Notes: generated by a model from the letters alone, not told the origin. A stretch of DNA of 53,657 nucleotides from an uncultured Lachnospiraceae bacterium (GCA_947176065.1 CAMWPB010000029.1:1-53657); one strand, 5' to 3'. Positions 26,895 through 36,214 are shown, numbered from the stretch's first letter. Translations and numbers: made by a program.

Positions 26895-27719
26895 ATGAGA
26901 CAAAAGAACATTTTAAAACTGACGGCAGCAACGTTTGCCATGATAGGCGCAGGCACGATTCTTTTTAATTCGGCGGCGGAGGCGGTTTTGGCATCGAATG
27001 ACGGAAAGGTGGAGACCGTTCCGACCAGCTATCAGATTTCGGACGGTGTGGAAACGGCAGCGCAAAGGATTGAAACGAAAGAAGAAGGCGGTGGAAATGT
27101 AAATGTAAATTATTCCGTAAGTATGGACAGTCTGAATACCGGGACGCCTACGGATACGGATCTGAAAATGGAAGAGGCGGCGGAAGTGGGAAATCAGTAT
27201 CTGAGGAATGTTTACGGGGTGGATTTGGAGGGCGCATACGTATACATGAGTTACAATCCGGGAACCGAAACCTTTCCCCGAGCATTTTGGTCAGGAGATG
27301 TTCTGTTTCAAAAAGAGCAGACACCCGAAAGTACGGGATGGAGTTACATGATGGATGCTGTGACAGGAGAACTTTTTAATATATGCTACAGCAGGCAGTT
27401 AGAAGTAAGTGTCCCGCTTGGTTATGATGCGGCGCTGGAGAAAGACTATCATATATATGCAGAACTTGCGAAAAAGAAAACAGAAGAATGTAAGCTGACA
27501 GACAGTCCGGTAGAAAGGGTAGAGTACAATTGTCAGGGATATTCAGGAAATGATCCAACCATTTCGGTGGATGTTATTTGTGAAAACGGAGAAATTATTA
27601 ATATGAGCTTTTCGCGGTACGATCAGATGTTTTTGGGGTTTATTACAGACACTTCGCGGAGAGTGACAGAATCTGCGCTGGAACGTCTGACTGGGGAGAG
27701 CTCGGGGCAGGTACGCTGA
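26895..27719 (+). CDS. Secreted protein of unknown function next to the two-component system
   Basis: 274 residues after AAAGGAG. A signal peptide is clear (about 1-32: basic start, hydrophobic stretch, AAEAVLAS), with no lipobox. The rest is soluble and acidic. Residues 150-160 read MMDAVTGELFN, matching the tail of the partial gene at 2-211 (MDAVTGEL), which precedes an ABC exporter. It may be a PepSY-like cell-surface protein, perhaps a sensor accessory for the upstream histidine kinase; this is inference from position. It sits 105 bases behind the kinase and is followed by a terminator. Confidence 0.65.
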   Translation: MRQKNILKLTAATFAMIGAGTILFNSAAEAVLASNDGKVETVPTSYQISDGVETAAQRIETKEEGGGNVNVNYSVSMDSLNTGTPTDTDLKMEEAAEVGNQYLRNVYGVDLEGAYVYMSYNPGTETFPRAFWSGDVLFQKEQTPESTGWSYMMDAVTGELFNICYSRQLEVSVPLGYDAALEKDYHIYAELAKKKTEECKLTDSPVERVEYNCQGYSGNDPTISVDVICENGEIINMSFSRYDQMFLGFITDTSRRVTESALERLTGESSGQVR

Positions 27720-27738
27720 TTATGGTAGTATAAAATTG

Positions 27739-27769
27739 GGCAGGCCATTTTGTAGTGGCTTGCCTTTTT
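27739..27769 (+). terminator. Terminator after the secreted protein gene
   Basis: GGCAGGCCA (27739-27747) pairs with TGGCTTGCC (27756-27764) with one G-T pair, followed by TTTTT. Confidence 0.85.
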
Positions 27770-27836
27770 CCCTGAAAAAAGGCATACTGAATCTGGAAAT
27801 AACGTCTGGATTACAAATTTGGAAAGGGAGAGAGAA

Positions 27837-28739
27837 ATGTCAAAAACCATACAAACGATTGATATTGTCGGACTCGGAGCACTCGGCGTTATGTACGCTG
27901 ATTTTTTTACAAAAAGGCTGGGAAAAGAAAACGTGCGCATACTGGCTGATAAAGAGAGAATTGACCGCTACAAAAATGACCGGATTACCTTTAACGGGGA
28001 AATCTGCGATTTTCAGTACTGCGATGCGGCAAAAGAGAGCCGTCCCTCAGAATTGATGCTTTTCGCAGTAAAATACGGCGCGCTGGAGACGGCCATGGAG
28101 GAAAGTGCGCATCTGGTCGGAGAGAATACCACTTTATTATCCGTGCTCAACGGCATTCGCAGCGAGGAGGATCTGGGACAGAGATTCGGCAGAGAAAAGG
28201 TGGTGCACTGTATCGCACAGAAAATGGCTGCCATGAAGGAGGGAAATGCGGCGGTCTGCACCAACAAAGGAGAGTTGGCAATCGGTGTTCTTGATGGCGG
28301 CAGGAAGGAAAATCTGGCGGCGGTGAAAGATTTTTTTGACAGGACGGATTTTGCCTATTCCTGCCCGGTGGATATGCGTCATGCGATGTGGGGAAAGCTT
28401 CTGTGCAATGTGGGCGTAAACCAGACGGTATCCCTTTTTGAAGGGACGTATCGGAGCGTTCAGCAGGAGGGAGAAGCCCGTGAAATGATGAAGGCGGCGA
28501 TGCGGGAGACCATTCTCGTGGCGAATGCGGAGGGCGTGGCACTTTCGGATCAGGATATGAATGACTGGATCTCTGTTATTGACGGGCTTAACCCGGATGG
28601 GGAGCCGTCCATGCGGCAGGACAGCAAGGCGGGCAGGAAGACGGAGGTGGTACTTTTTGCAGGGACGATCTGCGAACTTGGGAAAAAACATGGTATTGCC
28701 GTGCCTGTGAACGAGCGGTTTCTGAAAGAATTTGAGTGA
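27837..28739 (+). CDS. 2-dehydropantoate 2-reductase family protein
   Basis: ATG 27837 with AAAGGGAG upstream gives 300 residues, the usual length. The Rossmann motif GLGALG is at 12-17. FAVKYGALETAME and TTLLSVLNGIRSEEDL match the ApbA/PanE pattern of the nucleotide domain. The helical C-terminal domain follows, with MWGKLLCNVGVNQTV carrying the catalytic-type Lys. The family reduces ketopantoate to pantoate with NADPH for CoA synthesis. Paralogues with other substrates exist and no pan genes are nearby, so I do not assign panE. Confidence 0.85.
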   Translation: MSKTIQTIDIVGLGALGVMYADFFTKRLGKENVRILADKERIDRYKNDRITFNGEICDFQYCDAAKESRPSELMLFAVKYGALETAMEESAHLVGENTTLLSVLNGIRSEEDLGQRFGREKVVHCIAQKMAAMKEGNAAVCTNKGELAIGVLDGGRKENLAAVKDFFDRTDFAYSCPVDMRHAMWGKLLCNVGVNQTVSLFEGTYRSVQQEGEAREMMKAAMRETILVANAEGVALSDQDMNDWISVIDGLNPDGEPSMRQDSKAGRKTEVVLFAGTICELGKKHGIAVPVNERFLKEFE

Positions 28740-28830
28740 TAAGGAAGAGCATAAAAAAGGATTGGATGGGAAAATTGACAAATATAAACGGGGTGCGGTG
28801 GACAATCTGTGCAGAATGTATAATTAGTTG

Positions 28831-28859
28831 TTGAAATTGTTCTGAAAATTTAGTAAAAT
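28831..28859 (+). promoter_or_regulatory. Promoter for the EF-G-like gene
   Basis: TTGAAA (28831-28836), 17-base spacer, TAAAAT (28854-28859). It leaves a 5' leader of about 130 bases. Confidence 0.75.
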
Positions 28860-28893
28860 GTATTTACAACTTGGTGCCATGCGTGGGATATGA

Positions 28894-28933
28894 CAATACA
28901 GACTGGACAGTCCATCATATGACGGCTGTATTG
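28894..28933 (+). other. Structured leader of the EF-G-like mRNA
   Basis: CAATACAG (28894-28901) pairs with CTGTATTG (28926-28933). Inside it, TGGACAGTCCA (28904-28914) is a palindrome. No U-run follows, so it is not an obvious terminator. Confidence 0.5.
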
Positions 28934-28995
28934 CCATATTTATGTTTGGCTTAGAGTGGTGAATAAAGAACAACAGAATTGGAGGGTTACAGGGC

Positions 28996-31089
28996 ATGAA
29001 TGTTTACACAACGGATAAGATTCGTAATGTGGTTTTGCTTGGGCACGGGGGCTGCGGCAAGACCAGTCTGGTGGAGGCGATGGCTTACCTTTCCGGCATC
29101 ACATCCAGAATGGGGAAGATAGACGACGGGAACACGGTGAGCGATTTTGGTAAGGAGGAGCAGAAGCGCCATATTTCCATTGCCACATCTGTTGTTCCGA
29201 TCGAGTGGGAGGGCACGAAGATCAATGTGCTGGATTCCCCAGGCTTTTTTGATTTCGTTGGAGAAGTGGAAGAGGCAGTGAGTGCGGCGGATGCGGCGAT
29301 CATCGTCGTTTCCGGCAAGGCCGGCGTAGAAGTGGGCACGGAAAAAGCGTGGGAAATCTGCGATAAATATAAGCTTCCCCGTTTTGTGTTTGTGACGGAT
29401 ATGGATATTGATAACGCTTCCTTCAGACAGGTAGTGGAAGATATGACCAATAAATACGGGAAGAAAATCGCGCCGTTCCATCTGCCGATCCGTGAAAATG
29501 AGAAGTTTGTGGGCTATATCAATGTGATCACCGAGCAGGCTTACCGCTGGGAGGGCAAGGAAGTCGTGGAGTGCGAGATGCCCGAGTACAGCAAGGCGAA
29601 CCTGCAGCTTTGCCGCGACACGCTGATGGAGGCGGTGGCGGAGACCAGCGAGGACTTCATGGAGCGCTATTTTAATGGCGACACCTTCTCCGAGGCGGAG
29701 ATCCGTGCGGCCCTTCGCACAAACGTGATGGACGGCAGCATCGTTCCCATGTCCATGGGTTCCAATGTGCTCTGTCAGGGTGTGTTTACGCTGCTTGACG
29801 ACATCGTGAAGTATATGCCGAGCCCCGAGAACAGGGAGTTTGCAGGCATTGACTTAAAGACGAACGAAATCTTTCAGGCGAACTTTGATTTCTCCAAGGC
29901 GAAGTCGGCTTACATCTTTAAGACCATCGTGGATCCTTTTATCGGTAAGTATTCGCTGATTAAAGTATGTTCCGGCGTTCTTAAGAGCGACGATGTGATC
30001 TACAATGATGAGAAGGAAGTGGAGGAGAAGATCAGCAAGCTTTATGTATTGCAGGGGAATAAGCCCATTGAGGTTAAGGAGCTTCACGCGGGCGATATCG
30101 GCGCCATCGCAAAGCTGACGGCTGCCAGAACGGGCAATACCCTCTCTACGAAAGCACGCATCATCCGCTACGGAAAGGCAGAAATTTCCACGCCTTATAC
30201 ATACAAGCGGTACCGGGCAAAAAATAAGGGAGATGTGGATAAGGTTTCCCAGGCGCTGCAGAAGATGCGCCATGAGGATCAGACGCTTCTGGTGGTTAAC
30301 GATGCGGAAAACAGACAGTCCCTGCTCTATGGAATGGGCGATCTGCATCTGGAGGTAGTTGTCAGCCGCCTTCTCAATGAGTACAAAGTAGAGATCGAGC
30401 TCACTGAGCCGAAGATTGCGTATAAGGAGACGATCCGCAAGAAATCCGATGTGGAGCATAAGTATAAAAAGCAGTCCGGCGGACACGGCCAGTACGGGCA
30501 TGTGAAGATGCGCTTCGAGGCATCCGGCGATCTGGAGACACCCTTCGTGTTTGAGCAGGAAGTAGTGGGCGGCGCGGTGCCGAAGAACTATTTCCCCGCA
30601 GTGGAAAAGGGCTTACAGGATTCCGTTACCGCAGGACCTCTGGCAGCTTACCCCGTGGTGGGCGTGAAGGCGGTTCTCTACGACGGTTCCTACCATCCGG
30701 TAGATTCCTCCGAGATGGCATTCAAGATGGCCACGATTCAGGCGTTCAAGAAGGGCTTTATGGAGGCAGGACCTGTTCTCCTTGAGCCGATTGCAAACTT
30801 ACAGGTGACCGTACCCGATTCCTACACGGGTGACGTGATGGGCGATTTGAACAAGAGAAGAGGAAGAGTGCTCGGCATGAATCCGGCAGGGGACGGCAAG
30901 ACCGTGGTTGAGGCGGATATCCCGGTGGCATGCTTAAGCGGTTATTGCACAGATCTCCGTTCCATGACTGGCGGACGCGGCACTTACAAATATGAGTTTG
31001 CAAGATACGAGCAGGCTCCAAGCGACGTGCAGGAGAAGGAAGTGGCAGCGAGAGCGAAGGCTGTTGCGGAGGCGAACGCGGAGGCATAA
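28996..31089 (+). CDS. Elongation factor G paralogue
   Basis: 697 residues with the five-domain EF-G plan. Nucleotide motifs are G1 GHGGCGKTS (16-24) and G3 DSPGF. The G4 position, normally NKxD, reads TDMD (134-137) in FVFVTDMDIDNASF. Domain IV contains KQSGGHGQYGHVKM. The RGITI-type switch I is RHISI. It is a second-type EF-G rather than the main str-operon FusA: it stands alone, without rpsL, rpsG or tuf. The altered G4 may change guanine recognition. It may act in recycling, stress or an unknown role. Confidence 0.87.
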   Translation: MNVYTTDKIRNVVLLGHGGCGKTSLVEAMAYLSGITSRMGKIDDGNTVSDFGKEEQKRHISIATSVVPIEWEGTKINVLDSPGFFDFVGEVEEAVSAADAAIIVVSGKAGVEVGTEKAWEICDKYKLPRFVFVTDMDIDNASFRQVVEDMTNKYGKKIAPFHLPIRENEKFVGYINVITEQAYRWEGKEVVECEMPEYSKANLQLCRDTLMEAVAETSEDFMERYFNGDTFSEAEIRAALRTNVMDGSIVPMSMGSNVLCQGVFTLLDDIVKYMPSPENREFAGIDLKTNEIFQANFDFSKAKSAYIFKTIVDPFIGKYSLIKVCSGVLKSDDVIYNDEKEVEEKISKLYVLQGNKPIEVKELHAGDIGAIAKLTAARTGNTLSTKARIIRYGKAEISTPYTYKRYRAKNKGDVDKVSQALQKMRHEDQTLLVVNDAENRQSLLYGMGDLHLEVVVSRLLNEYKVEIELTEPKIAYKETIRKKSDVEHKYKKQSGGHGQYGHVKMRFEASGDLETPFVFEQEVVGGAVPKNYFPAVEKGLQDSVTAGPLAAYPVVGVKAVLYDGSYHPVDSSEMAFKMATIQAFKKGFMEAGPVLLEPIANLQVTVPDSYTGDVMGDLNKRRGRVLGMNPAGDGKTVVEADIPVACLSGYCTDLRSMTGGRGTYKYEFARYEQAPSDVQEKEVAARAKAVAEANAEA

Positions 31090-31104
31090 TATCTATATCG
31101 TGTA

Positions 31105-31134
31105 AGAGGAGCAGACCGGTTGGTCTGCTCCTCT
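31105..31134. terminator. Strong convergent hairpin between the EF-G paralogue and the surface protein gene
   Basis: AGAGGAGCAGACC (31105-31117) pairs perfectly with GGTCTGCTCCTCT (31122-31134) around a GGTT loop. It lies between converging genes and could stop both transcripts, though neither side has a good U-run. Confidence 0.65.
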
Positions 31135-31147
31135 AATCAGTTACGGA

Positions 31148-34100
31148 TTAGTTTCCCCACTTGTTGTTTTTATCATTCACGCCGCTCACACTGCCGCCGA
31201 ATCCCGCCCATATGACGGGCTCTTTGTCACCGGTGCAGTTTTCTATTGTAACGTCTTTTACATGGGCGTTCAACTGTCCGAGAATCTGAATGGTTCCGCC
31301 GGCATTTCCCCGAAACGTGGAATCGGATATGGTTACATTACTGCAGGTTTTGTTGCGGTTTGGCTCAATATCAATGCCGTACTGCGGGGCGGTGCCGTTT
31401 GCATTGCTAAATTTGCAGTTTTTGACCGTAACATTGGACACATCCGTGATGGACAGATTGTTCCGCCTGTTATGATGCAGGTTACAATTCTCAATTGTTA
31501 CCGTGTCGCTGCACCTGCTGTTCGTTCCGCTGTCATAGTAGCCGAGATAAATGCCGTCTCCCCAGCACTGGGAGATATCCACATCGCTGATGGTGATGTT
31601 TTTGCCGCCGAATACAGCGATGCCGTGTCCCCACTCGCCGCCGCTTCCTTTGTGCTCCTTCCGTTCGCCGATGATCTGCCCGCCGGAAACGCTGACACCA
31701 TCGCGTCCGCTGATGTTGATCACCTGATAGTTGCCCTTGCTGTTGGGAAGAGCGATTAACAGTGCGCTTGGCGACATAACAAGCTTTTGGTTGGTAGTCA
31801 GGACAATGCCGCCGAATTTATAGTTGCCAAGTGAATCATTGCCGCCCGCCGTGGCGTCAATATGGTACACACCCGCAGGGAGGTACAGCGTCACTTCACG
31901 CTCGTGTGTATCGTCACCCCACTCAAAATTCCGCAGCATTTTGTTAATATAGGGTGTGTCGTCGGTGACGCCCTCTTGCTGTTCATAAGTGAGAAGTGTA
32001 CCTGTTTCCGGTTTCGGCGGCGCCTCATTTTCTCCGATTGCAATCGCATAGCACTGCTGGGTGAATTTGCTGCGGCCGGAAGTGTACACAGCCGTGATAA
32101 TAGCGGCGCCTGCCCTTTGCATGGTGAGCAGACCGTCCTGATCAACGGATATCGCATCCGAATTGTTGCTTTCCCACTTGAGTTTACTTTTATCCTGCGT
32201 GGGTGCAAATTCCATGTGAAGCTGGTAAGTGCTTCCAACACTTTCTTTGATCGTCTGACCTGATTCACGGAGCACAGGAGCGTCGATCACGGTAATCTTA
32301 CACTGCGCCTTTTTATTGCCGTCCTGTGAAGTTGCCGTGATGGTTACGCTGCCTCCCTTTTTCAGTGTGAGTACGGCGGAAACAGAGACAGTCTGTTTAC
32401 CGTCAACAGAGCCGGTGACGGCGCTGTCAGGCTGTTCCTCTATGGCAGCGATACTGCTGTTGGAGCTGGTCCAGATTACAGTCGGATTTGCGATCTTTTC
32501 GCCGCTTTCCGATGTGATTGTAGCGGTCAGCGTTTTCTTTTTCGCATCCTGTTCTGCCAACGGAAGAGAAAGACTGCTCTTGTCCAGCGTTATCCCTTTC
32601 ACATGATTAATCAGGTATTTTTTCTTTTGAATTTTAAAGGAATAAGTCTTTGTTCCGCCGTATTCCCCGATACCGCGCAGGGTGACTTTCGCTGTGCCTG
32701 CTTTGGTGTTATTCTTGTATTCCGATTCGAGGATTTCAAAACAGGAATCCTTTTCGGGCAGCTCTTTTTTGTTTTTCAGATCAGATGCTGTGGCATAAAT
32801 GTGGATGTCACTTTTCTCTAATTTGATTTCCTCCCCTGTATATTCCTGCGGATCGATGACAACTTTTAAGGTGCTGATATTTTTGGCAAAGATCCGATAT
32901 GTGCCGGTAATGGTTTTTTCATAGCAGCCAAGTCCTGTCACGGTAACGGTAACAGTAGTATTTGGCTGTGGGGACTGTTCTTGTGTATGGCTGAAAGTGA
33001 AGTTTGCGTCATAATCTGTTTTCGCTGCCAGTTTTTTGCCGTTTACATCTTTGATCGTGACAGTTGATTTCCATTTGTTTGGCTTATCGCTATATGGCTT
33101 GTCGGGGATGGAGATGATGCAGTTGCCGATATCGGCTTTCGATACCGTGAGCGTCACTGTTTTTTTGTATCCTTTATAATTGCCTTTTCCCGTGATTTCA
33201 CAGGTCATGGGTTCTCCCGGCGTTTTGTTGTCCTTGTACTTTATGGTGTAATCGGTTTTGTCTTTGAGGATCGTATAATCCTGATCCTTTAAAATGAGCT
33301 CGGGCACAGCGCCGCCTTTTTGATAGGGAACTTCATAAATCCCGTTTTTGCCCGTCACATTTTTTCCCATGAAAACTTTGATATCCGTATTGGCCGTAAT
33401 GGTATAAGTCAGCCGAAGAGACCCCTTATACCTGCCTTTGCCTGTAAAGGTGGCGGTCACTTTCCCCGCTCTTTTCGCATTGCCGTATTTTACGGTATAA
33501 TCGGTTCCTTCCGTAAGCGTTTTCATTTCGCCTCCTTCGCCAAAGGAAAGTAGAGCGGAACCGGTCTGGAACATACCGCCGTCTTTATCCACTGTCTTCT
33601 GGGAGAAGGGGATGGTTTCTTTCCAATCTGTACCGGCAACAGCGTCTTTCAGAAGCCTGTCGCCCACCAGCTTTAACGTTATTTTTTTGCAGCCGCTGTA
33701 GCCGTCAGCTTTTCCGGCTGCGGTAGGAGACAGCATAAGATAAGCGCCTTCTGTCCCGGAAGCGTAAACAGCGTAGTCATACTGTGTTTCGGAGAGAACT
33801 TTTCCGCTTATTTTGACTTCTGTAATACGAACATCCGATTTTGCAAGAGGTGTGCCGTGATATTCGTACTGCTTCTGATCAAGTTTCACTGACGCGGAAC
33901 TGAAATTCAGTGTTTTATCTTTCAGCACGACAAGCTGCATGGGAAAAGAGCCTGTAAAATTTCCCGTTCCGTTTACTGTATAAGAGTAGACTTTTCCGGC
34001 GTCATAGAGATCGCCGTTTTTATAGTCAGCCGGTAAAGCCGCCATGTTCTCGCCCGGTGTCGTGTAGTCACAGATAAAATCTTTCTTCACAGCCAGCTTT

Positions 34101-35926
34101 TTCTTGCCGTAGGTCAGAACGGGAGCGGGAATGTTCAGCTTTTTGCTGTAATTGACGGTCTGTTCGTAACCAGGTGAAACCTTAGGTGTATTGTAGATAT
34201 CAATGTCGTTGATATCAAGAGGCTTGATCGTATAATATAAGGTTACGCTGCCCTGATACTGGCCCTTCAGGTTGATGGTTACGGCGGGCGCCTTAGCGGA
34301 ATTCCACGCGGCGGCGTTGACGTTATTTTTGTAACTCAGCGTATAGTCTGTTTTTTCCTTCAACAGTGTGTTTTTATGATATACGCGAAAATTCTGCGTG
34401 ATTTTCTGGCCGTTATAGACAAGATCGTCGCTTTCCTTCACAAAACCGGCTACCCGGATATCACCGGAAAGATCAAGGAGTTTATCGCTATCGGGGTTGT
34501 TTTTATCAGAAACAACGTCAACTAAGGCGGAGACCGTTATACCGCGGCAGGATGCCGTGATTCGGGCGTATCCCTCTGCATAAGCCGTGATTGTGGCAGT
34601 TCCGCTTCCGTCCGCTTTTACCGTGGCCACAGTCTCGTCACTGCTGTCCCACGAGACATCCGCCTGTAATGTTTCGGGCACAGCCTTCACGGTAATCTGC
34701 TGTGTGTCGCCGGGTGACATGGGTATCCGTTCTTTAATTATAGTTTCCTCATCTGCACCGGCGCCATTATAAAGTACTAACGAACCTTGTGTTTCTTCTT
34801 CCAGAGACGGATCATCTCCCTCGGCGAACGTGGAAACATCAGACATAGCGCTGTTTTCGGAAACTGTGGAGAGCGTTTCTGCGGTCTGGTTTGTTTCGGC
34901 ATTCTCAAAAGCTGTATCTTCCGCCGATTCTGTGTCGCCGCTTTTATCCGCAGTCAGCGCGTCGTCCCTGGCCGGATCGTCCCCGGAAAGCATATCGTCC
35001 CCGGTATCGGCGTTGTTTTCCGAGACAGAAGAGTTTTCCGAAATGGATGTGTCTTCCTGTGCGGAGTCTGTTGTGGGTTCTTCCGTGCCGGTGGGCGCAT
35101 CCGATGACTGGTCTGCGTCTTTGTTGGGGGTATTTTGAGGCACAAAAGGTACGGTAGCTGCAGCGTAAAAGCTTTCGTCTTTCCCACTTTCTGTTTCCGG
35201 GTAATATGCCGCCCGGATATAGTAGTCAAAGTTTTCCGATGTTTCTGCTGTTCTGTGGTTTTCATCACCGTCGGCATCAGAAATGACTTCTTTCGGAGAG
35301 AGTGCGATCATCTGATCATACGCACTTTTTTTATCTGTAATTTTTTCCATGCGAAAGAAAGGAGAAGAGGATACCGTCTCAAAACCGATCCAGTCATCTT
35401 CCTCATCGAGAAGGCTTGTGCTTCCGGCTTCCAGTTCTTTTTCGCCGCGGAGAATACTCCATTCCAGTGTGCCTGCCTCTTTGTATTCGGGCATACTTTC
35501 TATATCATAATTAACAAATAGAATCAGAGTTTCCGATGTTTCGAAGGAAATCGGAAGATCATAACGAAAGGTGTCGTCATCTGCGGCGGGAAGCATGCCG
35601 TCTTCGGGAATCTGTCCGATATGTATGGCAGGCAATTTTAATTCCGCGGCTGTTTCCTCTGTCTCAGATATGGCGGGCGCATCCGGCAGGGTATTAGGCT
35701 CCTGCGAACTGGTATTTTCGGCAGAAGATTCTGATGAAGCATTGCTATTTTCAGAATCTTCTTCGTCATCTTCCTGTATTTCATCGGAAATGGCGGTGTT
35801 TTCCGAAATGGAATTTTCCGTGTTAACAGCATTTTCCGCTGCAAGTGCCGTCATGCCGCCGCAGTCGCCAAGCGTGACCGCTATAGCAAGAATTGCCGCA
35901 AGCCATTTGTTTTTATTTCGCATCAT
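31148..35926 (-). CDS. Large secreted Ig-repeat and beta-helix protein
   Basis: 1592 residues starting MMRNKNKWLAAILAIAV with GGAGG upstream. Order: signal peptide (1-30, ending near TALAAEN); Ser/Glu/Asp/Thr-rich low-complexity stretches (about 33-75 and 255-375); a Big_2-like Ig domain (about 395-475); five or more MBG-like repeats with a recurring DYTIKYKDN ... GKGNYKG pattern (about 490-1115); two further Big_2-like domains (about 1130-1320); and a C-terminal right-handed parallel beta-helix (about 1335-1592) with GGKNITISDVDIS and NVTVKNCKF rungs. There is no LPXTG or dockerin. The beta-helix could bind or cleave polysaccharide; no catalytic residues can be assigned. Confidence 0.82.
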   Translation of the reverse strand: MMRNKNKWLAAILAIAVTLGDCGGMTALAAENAVNTENSISENTAISDEIQEDDEEDSENSNASSESSAENTSSQEPNTLPDAPAISETEETAAELKLPAIHIGQIPEDGMLPAADDDTFRYDLPISFETSETLILFVNYDIESMPEYKEAGTLEWSILRGEKELEAGSTSLLDEEDDWIGFETVSSSPFFRMEKITDKKSAYDQMIALSPKEVISDADGDENHRTAETSENFDYYIRAAYYPETESGKDESFYAAATVPFVPQNTPNKDADQSSDAPTGTEEPTTDSAQEDTSISENSSVSENNADTGDDMLSGDDPARDDALTADKSGDTESAEDTAFENAETNQTAETLSTVSENSAMSDVSTFAEGDDPSLEEETQGSLVLYNGAGADEETIIKERIPMSPGDTQQITVKAVPETLQADVSWDSSDETVATVKADGSGTATITAYAEGYARITASCRGITVSALVDVVSDKNNPDSDKLLDLSGDIRVAGFVKESDDLVYNGQKITQNFRVYHKNTLLKEKTDYTLSYKNNVNAAAWNSAKAPAVTINLKGQYQGSVTLYYTIKPLDINDIDIYNTPKVSPGYEQTVNYSKKLNIPAPVLTYGKKKLAVKKDFICDYTTPGENMAALPADYKNGDLYDAGKVYSYTVNGTGNFTGSFPMQLVVLKDKTLNFSSASVKLDQKQYEYHGTPLAKSDVRITEVKISGKVLSETQYDYAVYASGTEGAYLMLSPTAAGKADGYSGCKKITLKLVGDRLLKDAVAGTDWKETIPFSQKTVDKDGGMFQTGSALLSFGEGGEMKTLTEGTDYTVKYGNAKRAGKVTATFTGKGRYKGSLRLTYTITANTDIKVFMGKNVTGKNGIYEVPYQKGGAVPELILKDQDYTILKDKTDYTIKYKDNKTPGEPMTCEITGKGNYKGYKKTVTLTVSKADIGNCIISIPDKPYSDKPNKWKSTVTIKDVNGKKLAAKTDYDANFTFSHTQEQSPQPNTTVTVTVTGLGCYEKTITGTYRIFAKNISTLKVVIDPQEYTGEEIKLEKSDIHIYATASDLKNKKELPEKDSCFEILESEYKNNTKAGTAKVTLRGIGEYGGTKTYSFKIQKKKYLINHVKGITLDKSSLSLPLAEQDAKKKTLTATITSESGEKIANPTVIWTSSNSSIAAIEEQPDSAVTGSVDGKQTVSVSAVLTLKKGGSVTITATSQDGNKKAQCKITVIDAPVLRESGQTIKESVGSTYQLHMEFAPTQDKSKLKWESNNSDAISVDQDGLLTMQRAGAAIITAVYTSGRSKFTQQCYAIAIGENEAPPKPETGTLLTYEQQEGVTDDTPYINKMLRNFEWGDDTHEREVTLYLPAGVYHIDATAGGNDSLGNYKFGGIVLTTNQKLVMSPSALLIALPNSKGNYQVINISGRDGVSVSGGQIIGERKEHKGSGGEWGHGIAVFGGKNITISDVDISQCWGDGIYLGYYDSGTNSRCSDTVTIENCNLHHNRRNNLSITDVSNVTVKNCKFSNANGTAPQYGIDIEPNRNKTCSNVTISDSTFRGNAGGTIQILGQLNAHVKDVTIENCTGDKEPVIWAGFGGSVSGVNDKNNKWGN

Positions 35927-35962
35927 CTATTCCTCCTGGTTTCTTGTACTTGTCTGAAAAGA

Positions 35963-35977
35963 CTGCATGATATGCAG
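35963..35977 (-). other. Small perfect hairpin in the leader of the surface protein mRNA
   Basis: CTGCAT (35963-35968), GAT, ATGCAG (35972-35977). It lies between the promoter and the ribosome site of the 31148-35926 gene. Confidence 0.5.
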
Positions 35978-36017
35978 CTTTAAAAGTGTATGCTGTCGTT
36001 TGAACATAACCTACATT

Positions 36018-36026
36018 ATTATAGCA
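36018..36026 (-). promoter_or_regulatory. Extended -10 promoter of the surface protein gene
   Basis: On the minus strand TGC precedes a perfect TATAAT (36023-36018). A good -35 is not seen. Predicted leader is about 85 bases. Confidence 0.55.
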
Positions 36027-36078
36027 CAAAACTGACGAGAAGTGGCATGGAAGATTCTACTTTTCGGGATTCCCCGTA

Positions 36079-36108
36079 TTGACAGCATTTTCGCATTTGT
36101 GTTATAGT
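36079..36108 (+). promoter_or_regulatory. Promoter of the erm leader
   Basis: TTGACA (36079-36084), 18-base spacer, TATAGT (36103-36108). Transcription should begin near 36115, about 330 bases before the methyltransferase start. Confidence 0.75.
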
Positions 36109-36157
36109 TAGCATGCGTAAAATATTGATTGAATATTATCAGAAAGGCGGCTTAGGC

Positions 36158-36205
36158 GTGGGAGTTTTTATTCAGTGTGCACGTACCCGTTATCAGGGGC
36201 AGTAA
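36158..36205 (+). CDS. Candidate erm leader peptide with an Arg-Thr-Arg motif
   Basis: A 15-codon frame starts at GTG 36158 and ends at TAA 36203, encoding MGVFIQCARTRYQGQ. AAAGG (36143-36147) is about 10 bases upstream. The same frame is open to ATG 36113, but that lies at or before the predicted transcription start. The start MGVF recalls the MGxF start of ErmC/ErmA-type leaders. RTR (residues 9-11, codons 36182-36190) fits the +X+ pattern (Arg/Lys-X-Arg/Lys) at which macrolide-bound ribosomes stall. A weak terminator follows 10 bases after the stop, so stalling here could control read-through. Function is inferred from position and motif. Confidence 0.65.
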   Translation: MGVFIQCARTRYQGQ

Positions 36206-36214
36206 AAAGCAGAT

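Noticed and set aside
31148..35926. Sortase-anchored adhesin
   Set aside because: No LPXTG-like motif, hydrophobic tail or positive end is present at the C-terminus.
36113..36205. A longer leader peptide from ATG 36113
   Set aside because: The predicted transcription start is near 36115, so this ATG would not be in the mRNA. GTG 36158 has a ribosome site.
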